A program made the translations under genes and the position numbers. From assembly GCF_004346165.1 (NCBI RefSeq), contig NZ_SLZZ01000003.1:1-64000 (forward strand): 64,000 nucleotides of DNA, given 5' to 3'. The notes under the pieces are model-generated. The model worked only from the letters and a program-made list of their open reading frames with translations. It had not been told where the DNA came from and did no database searches. This DNA is from Muricomes intestini (lineage in GTDB: Bacteria; Bacillota; Clostridia; Lachnospirales; Lachnospiraceae). This document shows, piece after piece, positions 51,264-58,747 of the stretch (position 1 is the first letter of the stretch; each line of letters begins with the position of its first letter).

Positions 51264-52115
51264 TTAGTTTGCCTTACCATCGCATCCGCATACCTTCATG
51301 CGATCCATAACCAGATTTTTAACTGCCTCCATACCTACAACTCCAAGTTTTTTCGGATCAAAGGTTTCCGGGTGCTCAGCCAGAAGCTTCTTGACAGCAT
51401 CCGTATAGGCTGCTCGTAGTTCTGTTGCAAAGTTTGCCTTACACATACCCCTCCGAATACAATCTCTCACGTCTTCATCACTTAAACCGGAACCTCCGTG
51501 AAGAACCAATGGAACAGATACCAGCTTCTTCACAGCGGATACTCTCTCCTTGTCCAATACCGGGGTGCCTACATAGAATCCGTGAGCCGTTCCAATTGCA
51601 ATGGCAAGCGAGGATACGCCTGTTCTCTCTACAAATTCTTTCGCCTCTTCCGGGTCAGTGTTCGTATCTGCCTCCGCCTCTGTATCATCTTCCTTTCCGC
51701 CTACCTTGCCAAGTTCAGCCTCAACCGGGATACCGCATGCCTTTGCTACATCCACTACCTTTTTGGTGACGGCTATATTGTCCTCGAAATTTTCATGGGA
51801 ACCATCAATCATCACAGAAGTGTACCCTGCCTTGATTGCCTGAACCGCCAGTTCAAAGCTGCTTCCATGGTCAAGATGCAGACACACCGGAACTGTAGCT
51901 TTCTTCGCCTCCGCAGCCACAATTGCAGCATACGTTTCCATAGAGCCGTATTTTATTGTAGACCCTGTCGTCTGCAGCATCACCGGTGCACGCAGTTCCT
52001 GAGCAGCGCCAATGACCGCCTTTACCATCTCCATATTTTCTACATTAAAAGCCCCTACTGCATAACCGCCCTTCCGGGCATCCTCTAACATTTGTTCTGA
52101 TGTAACTAATGGCAT
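51264..52115 (-). CDS. class II ketose-bisphosphate aldolase (tagatose-bisphosphate aldolase GatY/KbaY-like)
   Basis: A 283-residue zinc aldolase. Motifs are VCLHLDHGSSFELAVQAIKA near residue 78, AELGKVGGKEDDTEAEADT near 133 (the AELGKVGG form is that of GatY), AIGTAHGFYVG near 175, LVLHGGSGLSDEDV near 203, and KANFATELRAAYTDAVK near 228. It would split tagatose 1,6-bisphosphate into DHAP and glyceraldehyde 3-phosphate. It is the first gene of the operon, directly behind the promoter and LacI operator, with AAAGGAGG before the ATG. Confidence 0.92.
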   Translation of the reverse strand: MPLVTSEQMLEDARKGGYAVGAFNVENMEMVKAVIGAAQELRAPVMLQTTGSTIKYGSMETYAAIVAAEAKKATVPVCLHLDHGSSFELAVQAIKAGYTSVMIDGSHENFEDNIAVTKKVVDVAKACGIPVEAELGKVGGKEDDTEAEADTNTDPEEAKEFVERTGVSSLAIAIGTAHGFYVGTPVLDKERVSAVKKLVSVPLVLHGGSGLSDEDVRDCIRRGMCKANFATELRAAYTDAVKKLLAEHPETFDPKKLGVVGMEAVKNLVMDRMKVCGCDGKAN

Positions 52116-52137
52116 ATATATTATCCTCCTTTGAGTA

Positions 52138-52157
52138 AAACCGAAACGTTTCGGTTT
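52138..52157. promoter_or_regulatory. LacI-family operator, perfect 20-bp palindrome
   Basis: AAACCGAAACGTTTCGGTTT is a perfect palindrome with the central CG expected for LacI-family sites. It lies between the predicted transcription start and the first gene of the operon that encodes the LacI repressor. Confidence 0.88.
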
Positions 52158-52169
52158 GTTTGTATTTAT

Positions 52170-52198
52170 ATAATAATCTTGTTTTCTTAACTTGTCAA
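52170..52198 (-). promoter_or_regulatory. sigma-A promoter of the galactitol/tagatose-like operon
   Basis: Minus strand: TTGACA (52198-52193), exactly 17 nt, TATTAT (52175-52170). The LacI operator begins about 12 nt downstream of the -10 box, well placed to block transcription. Confidence 0.85.
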
Positions 52199-52228
52199 TG
52201 ACTAGTGCGCTATTTTGCTGAAAGTCAG

Positions 52229-52266
52229 TAACTTGGGGTGCACTATATTACATGCACCCCAAGTTA
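52229..52266. terminator. 14-bp perfect stem-loop between two operons
   Basis: TAACTTGGGGTGCA and TGCACCCCAAGTTA form a perfect 14-bp stem with a 10-nt loop, 28 nt after the aldolase stop at 52295. On the minus strand there is no U-tract after it, so it may be a weak terminator or a processing and stability hairpin for the dhaKL-aldolase operon. Confidence 0.6.
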
Positions 52267-52294
52267 TTCTCATTATTTTACGTTATTTAGAAGC

Positions 52295-53149
52295 TTAGAA
52301 TTTTGATAATTTCATTTTCTCCCGCAGATAATCCTTCAATTTGCCCTGTACATACTTTGACATTTCAAATAGTAAATTTACATTTCTTTCTTCTTTATGG
52401 GTTTCTATGTATTCATGCATAGAATCATAGTATAACTGGAAATATTCCGTTCCCACATTAAACTTATTAATTCCTTTTGTGAAGGCAATTTCCAGTTGAT
52501 CATTTGGAATACCACTTCCGCCATGAAGAACAAGAGGAACATCTGTTGCCTCATTAATTTCGTTAAGACGCAGTAAATCGAGCTTTGGAGCTTCAAGGTA
52601 CACTCCATGGGCACTTCCAATGGCAACTGCCACAGAAGAAACCCCTGTCGCCTCACAGAACTCTGCCGCCACATCAGGCTTTGTATACATATCAAGATTT
52701 TCTTCATCAGATTCTTTTGCAAATCCTACATGCCCAAGTTCGGCTTCCACATCAACATCAAAATTACGCGCCACCTCTACTATTTTTCTGGAAAGCCTGA
52801 TGTTCTCTTCTAAGGGCATCATAGAACCGTCAAACATGACCGAGGTAAATCCGTCCTTAACGGCTCTCATAATATAATTAAAATCACTGCTGTGATCCAG
52901 ATGCAAGCCAATTGGGATTTTTACTTTAGCTGCCAAAGCTTTTACCATCTCTGCGAAACCTTTTATATCCGCATTATTGAATGCATAATTATGCTCAGGA
53001 TATAACATAATCAAAACAGGTTTTTGGAGCTGTTCTGCCACAGCAATTGCAGAATATGCCATGTCATAATTAATGCAATTAAATGCAATTACTGAAGTAT
53101 TCGCTTCGTCTGCCATTTTTAAAATTTTACTTACTCTTTCCAGTGCCAT
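52295..53149 (-). CDS. class II ketose-bisphosphate aldolase family protein of the dhaKL operon
   Basis: A 284-residue zinc aldolase with GLHLDHSSDFNYIMRAVK near residue 80, VEAELGHVGFAKESDEEN near 133, AIGSAHGVYLEAPKLDL near 178, LVLHGGSGIPNDQLEIA near 207 and INKFNVGTEYFQLYYDSM near 230. It differs from the gatY-like gene in the AELGHVG form and is closer to the aldolase of the PTS/CoA operon. It is last in an operon of ABC transporter, DhaK and DhaL homologues, 40 nt after dhaL. It may cleave the phosphorylated sugar made by the kinase pair. Confidence 0.9.
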   Translation of the reverse strand: MALERVSKILKMADEANTSVIAFNCINYDMAYSAIAVAEQLQKPVLIMLYPEHNYAFNNADIKGFAEMVKALAAKVKIPIGLHLDHSSDFNYIMRAVKDGFTSVMFDGSMMPLEENIRLSRKIVEVARNFDVDVEAELGHVGFAKESDEENLDMYTKPDVAAEFCEATGVSSVAVAIGSAHGVYLEAPKLDLLRLNEINEATDVPLVLHGGSGIPNDQLEIAFTKGINKFNVGTEYFQLYYDSMHEYIETHKEERNVNLLFEMSKYVQGKLKDYLREKMKLSKF

Positions 53150-53189
53150 AACTTACTTCCTTTCTTTATCAACTTTAATGCCCTAAAAA

Positions 53190-53837
53190 TCAACACTCTT
53201 CACATTTCACAATTTCCTCAGCAAATGCTTTAAAAATCAAACTTGTGGACACAGCTCCCGGATCTGGCAGACCTATTGTAGATTCATGAAAGTTTTTACT
53301 GCGGCCAACCCTGGATTGCATAGTTTTGCTAGCTTCCATCCCCTGAAGGGCCCCTTTATATCCTTCCTCAAAAAGTGTTCTTATTTCTCCTGAATTTTCA
53401 GCTACCTGTTTCATTGCAGAAATAGCAGGCATTAAAGCATCAAGCATAGTTTTCTGTCCCGGTTTTGTTTTTCCTCTTCTCTCAATTGCAGCTTCTCCGT
53501 CTGCAAAATAGGAAGCAATTTGATTAAGGTCGGCAAAGTTTTCATGTGGCATATGACTAATACCGCCCAGAAACATTGTTCCAAAAATAACTCCGGATGC
53601 GCCACCCATGCTTTTCAATAATTCAATGCCAGTTGACTTGCATAGAGTATCCATTTCCAGAAACTCTTTTTTCTCTAACATTTTCTTTACCGCCATAAAA
53701 CCTCTCTTCATTCCGATTCCGTGATCTCCGTCTCCGATCACTGTATCAATTTTTGTTAACAAAGGCTCATTTTCTATGATTGTTTCTGATGCATGAACAA
53801 GTAATGCCTTCATATTTTTTACATGAATTGTTTTCAT
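53190..53837 (-). CDS. dhaL: dihydroxyacetone kinase subunit DhaL-like (ATP/ADP-binding subunit)
   Basis: A 215-residue nucleotide-binding subunit. The Mg-coordinating aspartates are intact in IDTVIGDGDHGIGMKRG (about 30-46). MGGASGVIFGTMFLGG (about 75-90), RRGKTKPGQKTMLDAL (about 120) and RSKNFHESTIGLPDPGAVST (about 180-200) match DhaL, so it should hold ADP/ATP and transfer phosphate. The ATG at 53837 with GAGGTGG is chosen. It begins 9 nt after the DhaK-like stop. Its partner lacks the standard substrate histidines, so the real substrate may not be dihydroxyacetone. No DhaM is present, so an ATP-dependent or EI/HPr-dependent route is open. Confidence 0.88.
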   Translation of the reverse strand: MKTIHVKNMKALLVHASETIIENEPLLTKIDTVIGDGDHGIGMKRGFMAVKKMLEKKEFLEMDTLCKSTGIELLKSMGGASGVIFGTMFLGGISHMPHENFADLNQIASYFADGEAAIERRGKTKPGQKTMLDALMPAISAMKQVAENSGEIRTLFEEGYKGALQGMEASKTMQSRVGRSKNFHESTIGLPDPGAVSTSLIFKAFAEEIVKCEEC

Positions 53838-53845
53838 AAGCCACC

Positions 53846-54808
53846 TCAAACCGTAAAATCAAAGCCATTTACACGCTTTGTATAATTTTCAATTTCGTCA
53901 TCCGCTGCCATGAAACTGATAATAAAACCATTGTAATCGTATGCATCGAAATAATTCCCTGCGGTGCAAATACCGGTTTTAATCCCCCGGCCTTCCAATT
54001 TCTTTTTTAAAGCTCCTAACATAATATAGCCTTCTGCATAAGAGGTATATAACATCCGATTCACCATAATATGTATTCTGCCGGATCTGTACCTGCCCAA
54101 TTCATTCATAAGTACACCGACCACCTTTTCTGCAACTCTATTAACATCTTCGTACGGTACTATTTCTGTAGGTTTTTCCCCGGAAAAACCATTGCCAAAT
54201 TCTATGGCATTTTTTCCTACATTGTAGCAAAGTGACAGGGAACGGGTTCTTTCGTTGACTTTTTCAGAAACCCGGTGTACTTCTTTTAAATTTTCTCCAC
54301 TCTCTGAGGCTGCAGCGGCAACTTTCATAATAAAACCAATTCCACTCAAGCCCCCTCTGTTTTCTTTGTTTTCTCCTCTAGAGCTGTAAATGTCGTCACT
54401 CGCATAACATACTTTTGTCTCTATCCCGTCACCCTCCAGCAGTTCCTTTGCCATATCGTTATTCAGATAATCTCCCATAAAGTTATTTGCAATAAATAGA
54501 ATTCCTTTATTCTGCTCTATCTCCTTCGCAGTCTGATAAAGCATATAAGCATTTGGGGCGCAGTTAAAATCACCGCTTACCATTGCATCTGCCATGCCCT
54601 CCCCTACAACACCCTCAAAAAACGGGCCTCTGCCGCCACCGCCATTAACAATAACCTGCACCTTGTCAGCGAACAGCTCTTTTTTTGTTAAAACATAACT
54701 ATATTCATTTTCTATTCTTCTTAATGCTTCTGGCCGTGCCGCCATGATCCCCTGGATTACTTCATCCAGATGCTGTTTGTTTTTATTGATAAATATAAGT
54801 TCCTTCAT
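53846..54808 (-). CDS. dhaK: DhaK-like kinase subunit with altered substrate site
   Basis: A 320-residue DAK1-fold protein. Family features are kept: VQVIVNGGGGRGPFFEG near 51-67, ANNFMGDYLNNDMAKELLEG at 108-127, IGFIMKVAAAASESGENL near 157-174 and IEFGNGFSGEKP near 202-213. In E. coli DhaK the dihydroxyacetone carbonyl is bound covalently by a His in GVGIHGEPG; here the equivalent is Ser209. The His of GGGSGHEP is also missing, with the loop one residue shorter. Lys104 corresponds to Asn, but the base Asp109 is retained as Asp113. It is therefore probably a kinase for another ketose or tetrose, or a sensor like DhaQ. The stop of the permease gene precedes its ATG by 2 nt. Confidence 0.82.
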   Translation of the reverse strand: MKELIFINKNKQHLDEVIQGIMAARPEALRRIENEYSYVLTKKELFADKVQVIVNGGGGRGPFFEGVVGEGMADAMVSGDFNCAPNAYMLYQTAKEIEQNKGILFIANNFMGDYLNNDMAKELLEGDGIETKVCYASDDIYSSRGENKENRGGLSGIGFIMKVAAAASESGENLKEVHRVSEKVNERTRSLSLCYNVGKNAIEFGNGFSGEKPTEIVPYEDVNRVAEKVVGVLMNELGRYRSGRIHIMVNRMLYTSYAEGYIMLGALKKKLEGRGIKTGICTAGNYFDAYDYNGFIISFMAADDEIENYTKRVNGFDFTV

Positions 54809-54810
54809 AA

Positions 54811-55791
54811 TTATTTTTTTTCTTTCTTTTGAGCCATATCAATAATAACTGCAACCAAAATTATCATTCCCATGATTACCTTTTGCCAGTACGAAGAAAT
54901 TTGCATCAAATTCATGCCATTATTGATAATTGCAATAATGGCACAGCCAAACATTGCCCTTAATACAGATCCTATGCCTCCAAGAAGACTGGTCCCGCCT
55001 AATACTGTTGCCGCAATTGCATACATTTCATAAGTATCACAGGCCGCCGGCTGTCCATTGTTTAATTTAGAAGTCACACATACACCGCCAAGAGCTGCCA
55101 TAATGGAGCATAAAATATGTACTTTTATCTTAACCGCATCTACATTAATTCCACTTAAATGAGATACCTTTTCATTACTTCCCACCGCATATACATGACG
55201 TCCAAAAATCGTTCTTGAAAGCAAAATGTGCATTAAAATCAGAATGATAACTAAAAAGATAGTAATAATCGGAATTACACCATTTTTCATCTTTTCTGTT
55301 GTAATCAGGCGGCCGGCCCCCAGCCAGGCAAATTTGTTCGGCAACCCATAAACAGGCTGCCCATCCGTAACCACGTAGGCAAGCCCCCGGGCACTTGTCA
55401 TCATTGCCAGCGTGGCAATCATGGGTACCACTTTAAACTTGGCAATTGCAATGCCAATGAAGGCTCCGCAGATTGTTCCTATAAAAATAGCGCTTCCGAG
55501 CTGTATTCCCAGAATTCCAATTAATGGAGCCTTGGGAAATTTTAATCCTATATATGCTGAAAAAATACCCGCAAATGCAGCCACCGATCCGACACTGATA
55601 TCAATACCACCGGTAATAATAACAAATGTAATGCCAATTGTCAGCATGGCATTGATGGACATCTGCGCGGTAATATTAATAATATTGGCAGGTGTCAGAA
55701 AAGTTGAGTTTGCAATGCCAAAAAATATGATAAGTACAATTAATACAATTACCACCGCATTTTTCTCAGACCATTCTTTAGCTTTTCCCAT
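54811..55791 (-). CDS. sugar ABC transporter permease (CUT2, RbsC-like) of the dhaKL operon
   Basis: A 326-residue membrane protein. INAMLTIGITFVIITGGIDI near residue 45, KVVPMIATLAMMTSARGLA near 118, AVGSNEKVSHLSGINVDAVK near 200 and AATVLGGTSLLGGIGSVLRA near 255 are the CUT2 blocks. A single permease gene is present, so a homodimer is expected. It lies 2 nt before the dhaK-like gene. The palindromic repeat at 55830-55960 separates it from the ATPase gene. Confidence 0.93.
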   Translation of the reverse strand: MGKAKEWSEKNAVVIVLIVLIIFFGIANSTFLTPANIINITAQMSINAMLTIGITFVIITGGIDISVGSVAAFAGIFSAYIGLKFPKAPLIGILGIQLGSAIFIGTICGAFIGIAIAKFKVVPMIATLAMMTSARGLAYVVTDGQPVYGLPNKFAWLGAGRLITTEKMKNGVIPIITIFLVIILILMHILLSRTIFGRHVYAVGSNEKVSHLSGINVDAVKIKVHILCSIMAALGGVCVTSKLNNGQPAACDTYEMYAIAATVLGGTSLLGGIGSVLRAMFGCAIIAIINNGMNLMQISSYWQKVIMGMIILVAVIIDMAQKKEKK

Positions 55792-55829
55792 AATAGTTCC
55801 CTTCCTATTTTATTTCTGAATTCTCTTTT

Positions 55830-55960
55830 ATTCCCGCAAGCAACGAGCCAAGCGGAAATGCTTGCATTTCCATTTGGCGACTGCCGGGAGGGTCAAATAC
55901 CCCGCAGCTTGCTGCTCTGCAAGTTTGATGCCCCGTCAGCTTGCCGCGGGGTATTTGACT
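55830..55960. repeat. palindromic repeat element, copy D (in and after the ATPase gene)
   Basis: It shares most of its sequence with copy E (62474-62572). One part is a hairpin CCAAGCGGAAATG/CATTTCCATTTGG (two unpaired bases per arm). The second is built from GTCAAATACCCCG- and CGGGGTATTTGAC-type arms, here with a longer loop (55891-55960). The second hairpin overlaps the last 68 nt of the ABC ATPase gene and includes its stop. Confidence 0.8.
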
Positions 55961-57482
55961 CGGCCTCACTTTGAATGCTTGCAAGCTGCATGATATTTAG
56001 TTCTGACATTTCAGCTCTGTTCAATTCCCCACTTAAGTGTCCCTCTCTCATAACAATAACCCGGTCTGCCACTCCCAATATTTCCGGAAGTTCTGATGAC
56101 ACCATAATAATACAGCCACCTGCATCCACAAATTCATTCATCAAATTATAGAATTCAGACTTTGCATTTACATCAATCCCTCTTGTGGGCTCATCCAAAA
56201 TTAAAATTTCAGATTCTGCCACCAGCCATTTTGCCAGAATAACTTTTTGCTGGTTTCCTCCTGATAGGTTTTTAATAATTGTTTCTCTGCCAGGTGTCTT
56301 GATGTCCAGTTTCCCAAAATATTCATCACAGACTTTCTTTTCCCATTTCGGATTTACGAATGCTTTTTTCATAGCCTTTCTTCTGAGGCTCGGAAGTACT
56401 ATATTGTTTTTCACAGATGCTTCCAGCATCAGGCCTGTTCTTCGCCTGTCTTCTGTCGCAAATCCAATTTTATTCGCAATCGCCTCTCTTGAATTTTTTA
56501 ATTCAATTTCTTTTCCTTTAATAAAGACCTTACCTGATGCTTTTTTCTTATCTGCAAAAATAGTTTCCATAACTTCTGTTCTGCCCGCCCCGACTAGTCC
56601 GGCAACCCCTAATATTTCTCCTTTATAGGCTGCAAAAGAAACATCCTCGAAAACTCCCTTTACCGTTAATCCTTCAACTCTCAACATTTCTTCTTTTCTT
56701 ATATGCTGTTGTTTATTATAATAGTCTGATATTTTACGTCCTACCATGCTTGCAACAATTTCAGATTCTGTAATATCTTCATACAATGATTTTTTAACAA
56801 CAATTCCGTCTCTGAGAACCGTTATCCTATCTGCAACTACCTTCAGTTCCTTTAATCTATGGGTAATGTAAATGATAGCTACATTATTTTTTTTCAGCAT
56901 CTCTATCTGTTTGAACAGCGCTTCAATTTCACTGTCCGATAAAGATGAGGTGGGTTCATCCATAATAACGAGTTTAGAATTTCTCGTAATTACTTTTGCA
57001 ATTTCTATCATCTGCTGCTGTGCAGCCGAAAGATCACCCGCAATATCTGTGGCCTTAAAATTTACTCCCATTAAGCTTAATGCTTTCTGGGCATCCCTCT
57101 CCATTTTCCTTCGGTCCAGCAGAAATCTTTGTTTTCCTTTTCCTGGTTCTCGTCCTATAAAGATGTTTTCTGCTACAGACAATTCATTCGCAATACTTAA
57201 TTCCTGGTGAATGACAGAAATACCAAGGTTTAGTGCCTCTCCCGGATTTTTATAGGCCCGCTCTTTCTGCTCAAAAATAAGTGTTCCTTTTGTAGGTATG
57301 TAAACACCCGAAATAATTTTAATAAGTGTAGATTTTCCCGCACCATTTTCCCCAAGCAGAGCATGAACCTCTCCCGGATAAAAATCAATTGATACATCAG
57401 TCAGCGCTTTAACACCGGGAAAGGTCTTTGTGATTTCTTTTACTTGCAAAATAGGTTTTTCCATTACTCCCTTTGTTTCCAT
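55893..57482 (-). CDS. sugar ABC transporter ATPase (CUT2) with a repeat-encoded C-terminal tail
   Basis: A 529-residue double ATPase. Half 1 has Walker A GENGAGKSTLIKII near residue 45, DLSAAQQQMIEIAKVI and Walker B LVIMDEPTSSLSDSEIE near 170. Half 2 has AGLVGAGRTEVMETIFA, the signature LSGGNQQKVILAKWL near 410 and ILILDEPTRGIDVNAK near 430. Homologues normally end near LNIMQLAS. Here about 27 further residues follow, the last 20 or so (SNTPRQADGASNLQSSKLRG) encoded by palindromic repeat D. The start at 57482 is likely; 57464 is an alternative. It is separated from the binding-protein gene by a GC-rich hairpin. Confidence 0.92.
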   Translation of the reverse strand: METKGVMEKPILQVKEITKTFPGVKALTDVSIDFYPGEVHALLGENGAGKSTLIKIISGVYIPTKGTLIFEQKERAYKNPGEALNLGISVIHQELSIANELSVAENIFIGREPGKGKQRFLLDRRKMERDAQKALSLMGVNFKATDIAGDLSAAQQQMIEIAKVITRNSKLVIMDEPTSSLSDSEIEALFKQIEMLKKNNVAIIYITHRLKELKVVADRITVLRDGIVVKKSLYEDITESEIVASMVGRKISDYYNKQQHIRKEEMLRVEGLTVKGVFEDVSFAAYKGEILGVAGLVGAGRTEVMETIFADKKKASGKVFIKGKEIELKNSREAIANKIGFATEDRRRTGLMLEASVKNNIVLPSLRRKAMKKAFVNPKWEKKVCDEYFGKLDIKTPGRETIIKNLSGGNQQKVILAKWLVAESEILILDEPTRGIDVNAKSEFYNLMNEFVDAGGCIIMVSSELPEILGVADRVIVMREGHLSGELNRAEMSELNIMQLASIQSEAESNTPRQADGASNLQSSKLRGI

Positions 57483-57520
57483 ATTTTACCGCCCAACTTT
57501 CTATACCCCATTAATTTTAA

Positions 57521-57541
57521 GGGGGCCTGCAAAAGCCACCC
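57521..57541 (-). terminator. intra-operon attenuator hairpin after the binding-protein gene
   Basis: GGGGGC and GCC(A)CCC form a 6-bp GC stem with one bulged base around a CTGCAAAA loop. It lies between the binding-protein stop and the ATPase start, followed on the minus strand by TTAAAATTAAT. It is similar in position to the hairpin at 17157-17180. Confidence 0.55.
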
Positions 57542-57554
57542 CCCCCTATCTTTT

Positions 57555-58571
57555 TTACTCAGACATTAAATTATTATCTACGATATATTCATATGTAATA
57601 ATATATGGCTCAATCGGTATGTTTTTGGCATCAACTTTACCTGTTTTCAAATATTTATAAACCTGTTCCACAATTGTCGAACCAATCAGAGGAGGATTTT
57701 GAGAGATTTCGGATACCCACCATTTTCCGTCCTCATCTTGCGCATAGATTGCTTTAATAGCCTCCGGATTACCATCATATCCAACAATCAGTGTATCTGC
57801 ACCAGCTGCTTTAATAGAAGCCAAGGCTCCTGTGCAGGCAGGATCACCTGTTGCAAAAATGACTCCCAGATCAGGATCTGCTGTCAGCCAATCCTGGACG
57901 AGTGAAGCTGCAATATTTGCGTCCCCCTGATAGTTTCCGTTAAATGATACCTCTACATTATCAGGTGCTTCCTTTTCCATAATATCCAAAAATCCATTCT
58001 CCCTGTCCAGACAGGAGGAAGATGCCGGATTTCCGATAATTCCAGCCGTGCCGCCTTTATCCCCCAGTAACCTGATACACTCTTGCGCACCTAATTCTCC
58101 GCCCTTTACATTATCTGTTCCGACATGACATACAATGCAATCCACTGTTGTACAAGGAGAATCAAACGTAAATACCGGAATTCCTGCGGCATCGGCTGCC
58201 TCAATTGCCGGACCTACTCCTGCTGCATCTACTGTTGCCAATGCAATCGCATCCACATCCTGGGCAACAAGATTTTCGATGTGATTAGACTGCACATTTG
58301 CATCCAATTCTCCGTCATAACATAAAGCTTCAATTCCAATTTCATCACACTTCTCTTTAATAGCATCTTCGATTAAATTGTAGAACACATGCTCTCTGGA
58401 CCCCACTATAAACCCAACCCGATAGGACTCCCCGTCTTCCTCAGCAGATACATTTTTCTTATCTGTACCGGCAGAAGATTCTTTTGCTCCAGAGTCCCCT
58501 GAACCGCATCCTGCCAGCATGATTCCTGACATTACTGCACATAAAAGCAAACTCAACAATTTTCCCTTCAT
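57555..58571 (-). CDS. sugar ABC transporter substrate-binding lipoprotein (CUT2) of the dhaKL operon
   Basis: A 338-residue lipoprotein. The signal MKGKLLSLLLCAVMSGIM is followed by the lipobox LAGC and a Gly/Ser linker. The Peripla_BP_4 domain has VGFIVGSREHVFYNLIEDAI near residue 50, ENLVAQDVDAIALATVDAAG near 105, GVIFATGDPACTGALASIKA near 230 and GADTLIVGYDGNPEAIKAIY near 255. GAAAGGATG precedes the ATG. It is the first gene of the operon, divergent from the DeoR regulator. A hairpin follows it, so it is probably made in excess. Confidence 0.92.
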   Translation of the reverse strand: MKGKLLSLLLCAVMSGIMLAGCGSGDSGAKESSAGTDKKNVSAEEDGESYRVGFIVGSREHVFYNLIEDAIKEKCDEIGIEALCYDGELDANVQSNHIENLVAQDVDAIALATVDAAGVGPAIEAADAAGIPVFTFDSPCTTVDCIVCHVGTDNVKGGELGAQECIRLLGDKGGTAGIIGNPASSSCLDRENGFLDIMEKEAPDNVEVSFNGNYQGDANIAASLVQDWLTADPDLGVIFATGDPACTGALASIKAAGADTLIVGYDGNPEAIKAIYAQDEDGKWWVSEISQNPPLIGSTIVEQVYKYLKTGKVDAKNIPIEPYIITYEYIVDNNLMSE

Positions 58572-58597
58572 AATTTTTCATCATCCTTTCGTTTCTA

Positions 58598-58657
58598 TTT
58601 GTTTATTTTTGTTCATACTATATAGTATTAATATATTTTTTTGTTTATTCTTGTGAT
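58598..58657. promoter_or_regulatory. pair of direct repeats, candidate DeoR operators
   Basis: TTTGTTTATTTTTGTTCAT (58598-58616) and TTTGTTTATTCTTGTGAT (58640-58657) are direct repeats 42 bp apart, four helical turns. They lie in the AT-rich divergent region between the ABC operon and the DeoR gene, as expected for DeoR-family sites. Confidence 0.55.
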
Positions 58658-58747
58658 GCTGTTTTATATTTAATTCTTTTTTTCGTTAATTTACGATTTA
58701 AAAGGTGTATTTATTTTTTTATATCTTATGATGTAGGGGTATTGCGG

